Below are positions 7,309-9,893 of a DNA stretch of 9,893 nt, piece after piece. The translations under genes and the position numbers were made by a program. A model generated the notes under the pieces. The model did not search any database. It was not told where the DNA came from and was given only the letters and a program-made list of their open reading frames with translations. The DNA is from Candidatus Micrarchaeota archaeon CG_4_10_14_0_2_um_filter_60_11 (GTDB taxonomy: Archaea > Micrarchaeota > Micrarchaeia > Norongarragalinales > Norongarragalinaceae). Location: positions 1-9,893 of the forward strand of contig PFPF01000028.1 of NCBI GenBank assembly GCA_002792915.1, in the 5' to 3' direction. How positions within the stretch are numbered: position 1 is the stretch's first letter; each line of letters begins with the position of its first letter.

Positions 7309-7395
7309 ATGAGCGACTCGGACTGGGCTTTCCTCGCACTCAACGTGATCGTCCTGCTGTCCTTCTTCGAGTTCCTGAAGACGCGGCCGAGATAG
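7309..7395 (+). CDS. Single-pass membrane microprotein, 28 aa
   Basis: ATG 7309 opens a 28-codon frame ending at TAG 7393-7395, only 5 bases after the protease stop. The product is an acidic start (MSDSDW), a hydrophobic helix (AFLALNVIVLLSFFEFL) and a basic end (KTRPR), a classic one-helix membrane microprotein. Nearly all third codon positions are G or C, like the neighbouring genes, and the reading frame is the only one with such a protein-like pattern. The ribosome binding site is weak (AGTGA at 7300-7304). Its place directly behind a membrane-anchored protease suggests a subunit, adaptor or regulator of it, but that is inference from position. A chance ORF cannot be ruled out at this length. 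Confidence 0.55.
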   Translation: MSDSDWAFLALNVIVLLSFFEFLKTRPR

Positions 7396-7412
7396 CCGCC
7401 AAACGGGGCAGG

Positions 7413-7454
7413 CGCGAAGCCAAACTCAAAATTCGTATTTTTTTTTGCTTCGCG
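7413..7454 (+). terminator. T9 tract terminator with flanking inverted repeat
   Basis: A run of nine T at 7438-7446 follows the microprotein on the plus strand. Archaeal RNA polymerase terminates at such T-tracts without needing a hairpin. In addition CGCGAAGC (7413-7420) and GCTTCGCG (7447-7454) form an 8-base inverted repeat around it. The site lies between convergent genes, 43 bases after the plus-strand stop and just before the end of the minus-strand flavoprotein gene. Confidence 0.6.
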
Positions 7455-7456
7455 GT

Positions 7457-8389
7457 TCAGGCTTGCGGCTTGTTCTTGAGGTAATCCGCCGCGCTCGTAG
7501 CTGCCAGCGCGCCTTGCGCGGTTGCCGCCACGATTTGCTTGAACCAGCCCGTCACGTCGCCCGCGGCGAAAACGCCGGGCACGCTGGTCGCGCAAGTCTT
7601 CAAGTCGACCTTGACGAAGCCCGCGGCGTCCGTTTCCACGCCCAGCGCAGCAGCCAGCTCGCTCATCGGCTTTATCCCGACCGCGATGAACACGCCATTG
7701 ACCGGAATCTCGCGGGCCTGCTTGGTAAGCACGTTCGTTACTGCCACCGAATTCACGAAGCGGTCACCCTTGATTTCGGTTACCACCGTGTCAACCACCA
7801 GCTCCACGCCTTTTGCCTTCGCCTTTTCGACGAGCGCGTTCTCCGCGCGGAAGTCCTTGCTCCTGTGAATCAGGAAAACGCGGCACTTGAGGTCAACGAG
7901 CATCAGCGCGGTAGCGAAGGCAGCGCTTCCGCCGCCAATCACGGCAACGGGCTTGCCCGCGAACAGCGGCGCGTCGCAAGTGGCGCAATAGGAGACTCCC
8001 TTGCCCGCGTATTCCGCCTCGCTTTTCGCGCCCAGCTTGCGGTGCTCGGCGCCGGTTGCCAGCAAAAGCGTTTTTCCCGTGAAACGCGAGCCGTCCATGC
8101 CAACCGCGGCGAAGCCGCCGCCCTCGGCCTTCTCGATTTTGGAGACTTCGCAGCGCGCCACTTCCGCTCCCGCGGCTTTCGCCTGTTCGAGCATCCTGCC
8201 GGCGAGTTCCAAGCCGGAAACCGCCTTGAAGCCGGGGTAGTTTTCTACGTTCGGCGCGTTCGCCAGGTAGCCGCCCTCGGTCCCGCCTTCGAGCACGGTC
8301 ACGCCGAGCCCGCGCCGCCTGGCGTAAACCGCCGCAGTCAGCCCCGCGGGGCCGCTGCCTATGACGAGCAAGTCGCAATCGCTAGCCAT
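7457..8389 (-). CDS. trxB: Thioredoxin reductase-like FAD/NAD(P)-dependent flavoprotein
   Basis: At 310 residues it has the usual length and domain order of low-molecular-weight thioredoxin reductases. The FAD-binding GSGPAG (11-16) starts an N-terminal Rossmann fold. The redox-active pair is C135-A-T-C138. A second nucleotide-binding fold has IGGGSAAFATALML (151-164), and the C-terminal FAD motif reads VFAAGDVTG. The enzyme should pass electrons from a pyridine nucleotide through FAD to a thioredoxin- or glutaredoxin-like partner, which is not in this window. The HRRxxxR motif that binds the NADPH 2'-phosphate is HRSKDFR here (175-181), with one Arg lost, so cofactor preference may differ. 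The usual GGGDSAVEE is also changed to GGGSAAFAT. The gene overlaps the end of the RIO kinase gene by 8 bases, with GGAG about 10 bases before its ATG, so the two form an operon. Confidence 0.9.
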   Translation of the reverse strand: MASDCDLLVIGSGPAGLTAAVYARRRGLGVTVLEGGTEGGYLANAPNVENYPGFKAVSGLELAGRMLEQAKAAGAEVARCEVSKIEKAEGGGFAAVGMDGSRFTGKTLLLATGAEHRKLGAKSEAEYAGKGVSYCATCDAPLFAGKPVAVIGGGSAAFATALMLVDLKCRVFLIHRSKDFRAENALVEKAKAKGVELVVDTVVTEIKGDRFVNSVAVTNVLTKQAREIPVNGVFIAVGIKPMSELAAALGVETDAAGFVKVDLKTCATSVPGVFAAGDVTGWFKQIVAATAQGALAATSAADYLKNKPQA

Positions 8390-9131
8390 TCGTAACCGTC
8401 TCCAAAATTTTCTCCTCGCTAGTATTCACGCCCAAACGCTTAAAGTAGCTTGCTATCGTGCGCGCGTCGTGCCGCAGGAACTCCATGGCGTGCGGGTGCC
8501 TGACGCTCACCGCCTGCCCCCAGTCAATCGTGTACGGCTTGCCCTCGTGGAGTATGACGTTGTACGCGCTCAAATCCGCGTGGACCAGTTTTGCACGTTG
8601 GAAAGTTCGCCGCATGTCCTCGACTATCGCGTCGTGCGTCGCCTTCGGGTCGTCCAGCACGACTTCCACGAGCAACGCGCTCTGCACGCCGTCCACGCCC
8701 AGGAACTGCATCAACACCACGTTATCCTTGAGCTGGTACGGCTCGGGAACGCGCACGCCCGCGTCGTAAGCCGCGTGCAGGTTGGCGAACTCTTTCGACG
8801 CCCAAAGCTTGATGAGCGGCCTGCGCTGGCGGGACGGCTTGAAGAAGCGCGGGTCGCCGTCCACGTAATCGAACATCTTGTGGAAACTCGTGTTTTCGTA
8901 CTTGAAGACCTTGACGGCCTTGAAGCCCCGCCTGCTGGACGCGCGGAACACTACTGCTTCCTTGCCTCCCGCAATCGGCCTGTCCAGCGACGAGATGGCG
9001 CCGGTGTTCAGCAGGCTGACCAGCACTTCGACCGTGGAGTCGTCGAACACGTGCTCCGCTATCTTCGTGCGTTCCGTGAGCGGCTTCCATTCGCGTTCCG
9101 GCTGCTTGCGTTTCGACTGCCTGTGCGCCAT
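8382..9131 (-). CDS. rio1: RIO1-type atypical serine kinase/ATPase
   Basis: The 249-residue protein matches archaeal Rio1. A short basic N-terminus precedes a small helical region, then the nucleotide loop GGKEAVVFRA (55-64), the ATP-binding Lys in AVKVF (K74), WASKEFANL (110-118), the hinge region VVLMQFLG (138-145), the catalytic loop LVHADLSAYNVI (182-193, with D186 and N191) and the metal-binding D203 in TIDWGQAV. HPHAMEFLRHDARTI follows, as in the family. RIO1 acts in late maturation of the small ribosomal subunit, using ATP hydrolysis to leave pre-40S-like particles. The archaeal protein is smaller than the eukaryotic one and lacks its long C-terminal tail. ATG 9131 is chosen because an AT-rich TATA-like box lies about 27 bases upstream, implying a leaderless mRNA. 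The thioredoxin reductase-like gene overlaps its stop codon. Confidence 0.93.
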   Translation of the reverse strand: MAHRQSKRKQPEREWKPLTERTKIAEHVFDDSTVEVLVSLLNTGAISSLDRPIAGGKEAVVFRASSRRGFKAVKVFKYENTSFHKMFDYVDGDPRFFKPSRQRRPLIKLWASKEFANLHAAYDAGVRVPEPYQLKDNVVLMQFLGVDGVQSALLVEVVLDDPKATHDAIVEDMRRTFQRAKLVHADLSAYNVILHEGKPYTIDWGQAVSVRHPHAMEFLRHDARTIASYFKRLGVNTSEEKILETVTNG

Positions 9132-9143
9132 GCACTCATAATC

Positions 9144-9151
9144 ATTAAAAA
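9144..9151 (+). promoter_or_regulatory. TATA-like box of the glycosyltransferase gene
   Basis: ATTAAAAA is centred about 25-26 bases before ATG 9173. That spacing places the transcription start at the start codon. No Shine-Dalgarno motif is visible before the ATG. Confidence 0.45.
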
Positions 9152-9153
9152 GG

Positions 9154-9161
9154 CGTTTAAA
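9154..9161 (-). promoter_or_regulatory. TATA-like box of the RIO kinase operon
   Basis: Read on the minus strand this is ATTTAAAC, centred about 27 bases before the kinase ATG at 9131. It lies inside the 41-base divergent gap, only a few bases from the opposed box at 9144-9151, so the two promoters should interfere with each other. Confidence 0.5.
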
Positions 9162-9172
9162 TTACTGTCTTA

Positions 9173-9893
9173 ATGCCCAAACCCGCGGGAAAAAAACCGG
9201 AAGTCAGCATAATCGTTCCCACGCTCAACGAAGAGCGGCGCATAACCGAGACCATCCGCGCGCTAAAGCATGCCGCGCCCGGCGCCGAAATAGTCGTCGC
9301 GGACGGCTTGAGCAGCGACCACACGGTATTGCTCGCCTGCAAGATGGGCGCGCGAATAGTCTGCGAGACCACCGACCCCGGCCACCGCAAGAGCATCGGC
9401 GCGGGGCGCAACGCGGGCGCGCGCGCCGCGCGCGGGCAAATATTGTGGTTCGTGGACGCGGACACGCGGCCCGACGACCGGTTTTACAGGCGCATGCTCG
9501 CCGAGTTCGAGGACCAACGCGTCGTTGGCGTGGGCTGCAAGATAATGGCGCGCGACTTGGGCTTCATGGACAACCTGATTTTCGACTTCCTCAACGGCCT
9601 GGTTTGGGCGAGCGTCCTCGTGGGGCGGCCCGCAATCGCGGGAAACTGCGTCGCCTACCGCCGGGACGCGTTCTTCAAAATCAAGGGATTCGACGAGGAA
9701 ATGGAGGCGAGCGAGGACCAGGATTTGTGCATCCGCATCTCGAAGCACGGGCGCGTGGTGTACCTGGACGACGTCGTCGCGACGACTTCAAGCCGCCGCC
9801 TCAAGAAGATGGGTTGGCTGGGCCTTTCCCTTGACTGGGGCAAGACCACAATCAATTTCCTGCTCGGCAGGAAGACGCGCCGCTACGTCATAG
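9173..9893 (+). CDS. Family 2 (GT-A) glycosyltransferase, 3' end missing
   Basis: The frame from ATG 9173 stays open to the window end, giving 240 residues. After a short basic lead, VSIIVPTLNEERRI (11-24) is the standard GT2 opening. DGLSSDHT (44-51) is the nucleotide-binding motif, and D95-A-D97 is the metal-binding DXD that holds the nucleotide-sugar. GFDEEMEASEDQDLCIRI (172-189) contains the E-D signature near the catalytic base. IAGNCVAYRRDAF (155-167) fits the acceptor-side region. No membrane helix is seen in the visible part; one could follow after the window. Such enzymes build dolichol-linked oligosaccharides, glycolipids or surface glycans in archaea, and the actual sugar and acceptor cannot be read from sequence. 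It is transcribed away from the RIO kinase. Confidence 0.9.
   Translation, partial: MPKPAGKKPEVSIIVPTLNEERRITETIRALKHAAPGAEIVVADGLSSDHTVLLACKMGARIVCETTDPGHRKSIGAGRNAGARAARGQILWFVDADTRPDDRFYRRMLAEFEDQRVVGVGCKIMARDLGFMDNLIFDFLNGLVWASVLVGRPAIAGNCVAYRRDAFFKIKGFDEEMEASEDQDLCIRISKHGRVVYLDDVVATTSSRRLKKMGWLGLSLDWGKTTINFLLGRKTRRYVI

Noticed and set aside
7445..8395. Plus-strand open frame (316 codons) opposite the thioredoxin reductase-like gene
   Set aside because: The minus strand has complete FAD, CxxC and nucleotide-binding motifs; the plus frame has none and begins inside the terminator.
8361..9173. Plus-strand open frame (270 codons) opposite the RIO kinase
   Set aside because: The minus strand encodes a complete RIO1 kinase with all catalytic residues, so this frame is a shadow.
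9411..9436. Alternating GC-rich run with local palindromes in the glycosyltransferase gene
   Set aside because: It encodes an Ala/Arg/Gly segment (GRNAGARAARG) typical of this GT2 region, and codon bias explains the pattern.
1..9893. CRISPR arrays, insertion sequences, tRNA or rRNA genes
   Set aside because: No regular direct repeats with spacers, no transposase-like gene with terminal repeats, and no tRNA-like cloverleaf were seen on reading both strands by eye.

Overview
The window looks like a chromosomal segment from a GC-rich archaeon. The evidence is a stand-alone RIO1-type kinase, a COG1750-type secreted Lon-like protease, a winged-helix nucleotidyltransferase next to a HEPN protein, TTG start use, and AT-rich TATA-like boxes about 25-28 bases upstream of several start codons, with almost no room for a 5' leader. 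A DPANN lineage such as Diapherotrites or Micrarchaeota is a plausible guess from the gene mix and compact spacing, but no RNA gene or taxonomic marker here proves it.

Layout. Bases 1-3276 hold the 3' part of a very large, cysteine-containing, probably extracellular protein that I do not recognise. A 145-base gap carries a strong two-tier hairpin and leads into an 87-residue unknown protein (3422-3685). A TATA-like box and a palindromic repeat over the start codon introduce a tight three-gene unit: a winged-helix/MNT nucleotidyltransferase (3721-4269), a HEPN partner overlapping it by four bases (4266-4697), and an SdpI/DUF1648 membrane protein starting directly after the HEPN stop (4698-5345). 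Next come a membrane-anchored Ser-Lys protease (5384-7303) and a previously uncounted 28-residue membrane microprotein (7309-7395). A T9 tract then closes the plus-strand genes.

On the minus strand, a RIO1 kinase (9131-8382) and a thioredoxin reductase-like flavoprotein (8389-7457) overlap and form an operon. A family 2 glycosyltransferase starts divergently at 9173 and runs off the window. The 41-base gap between kinase and glycosyltransferase seems to hold two opposed, interleaved promoters.

How they fit together. The nucleotidyltransferase/HEPN pair matches the MntA/HepT toxin-antitoxin arrangement. The enzyme keeps a perfect GSX10DXD motif, while the HEPN protein has RX4YXF where HepT has RX4HXY. 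The unit also carries an SdpI-like gene, a family whose best-known member gives immunity to a secreted killing factor. The most unusual points are this three-gene unit with its start-codon palindrome, the microprotein behind the protease, and the changed NADPH-binding motif of the flavoprotein. The remaining genes are mostly core or envelope functions.
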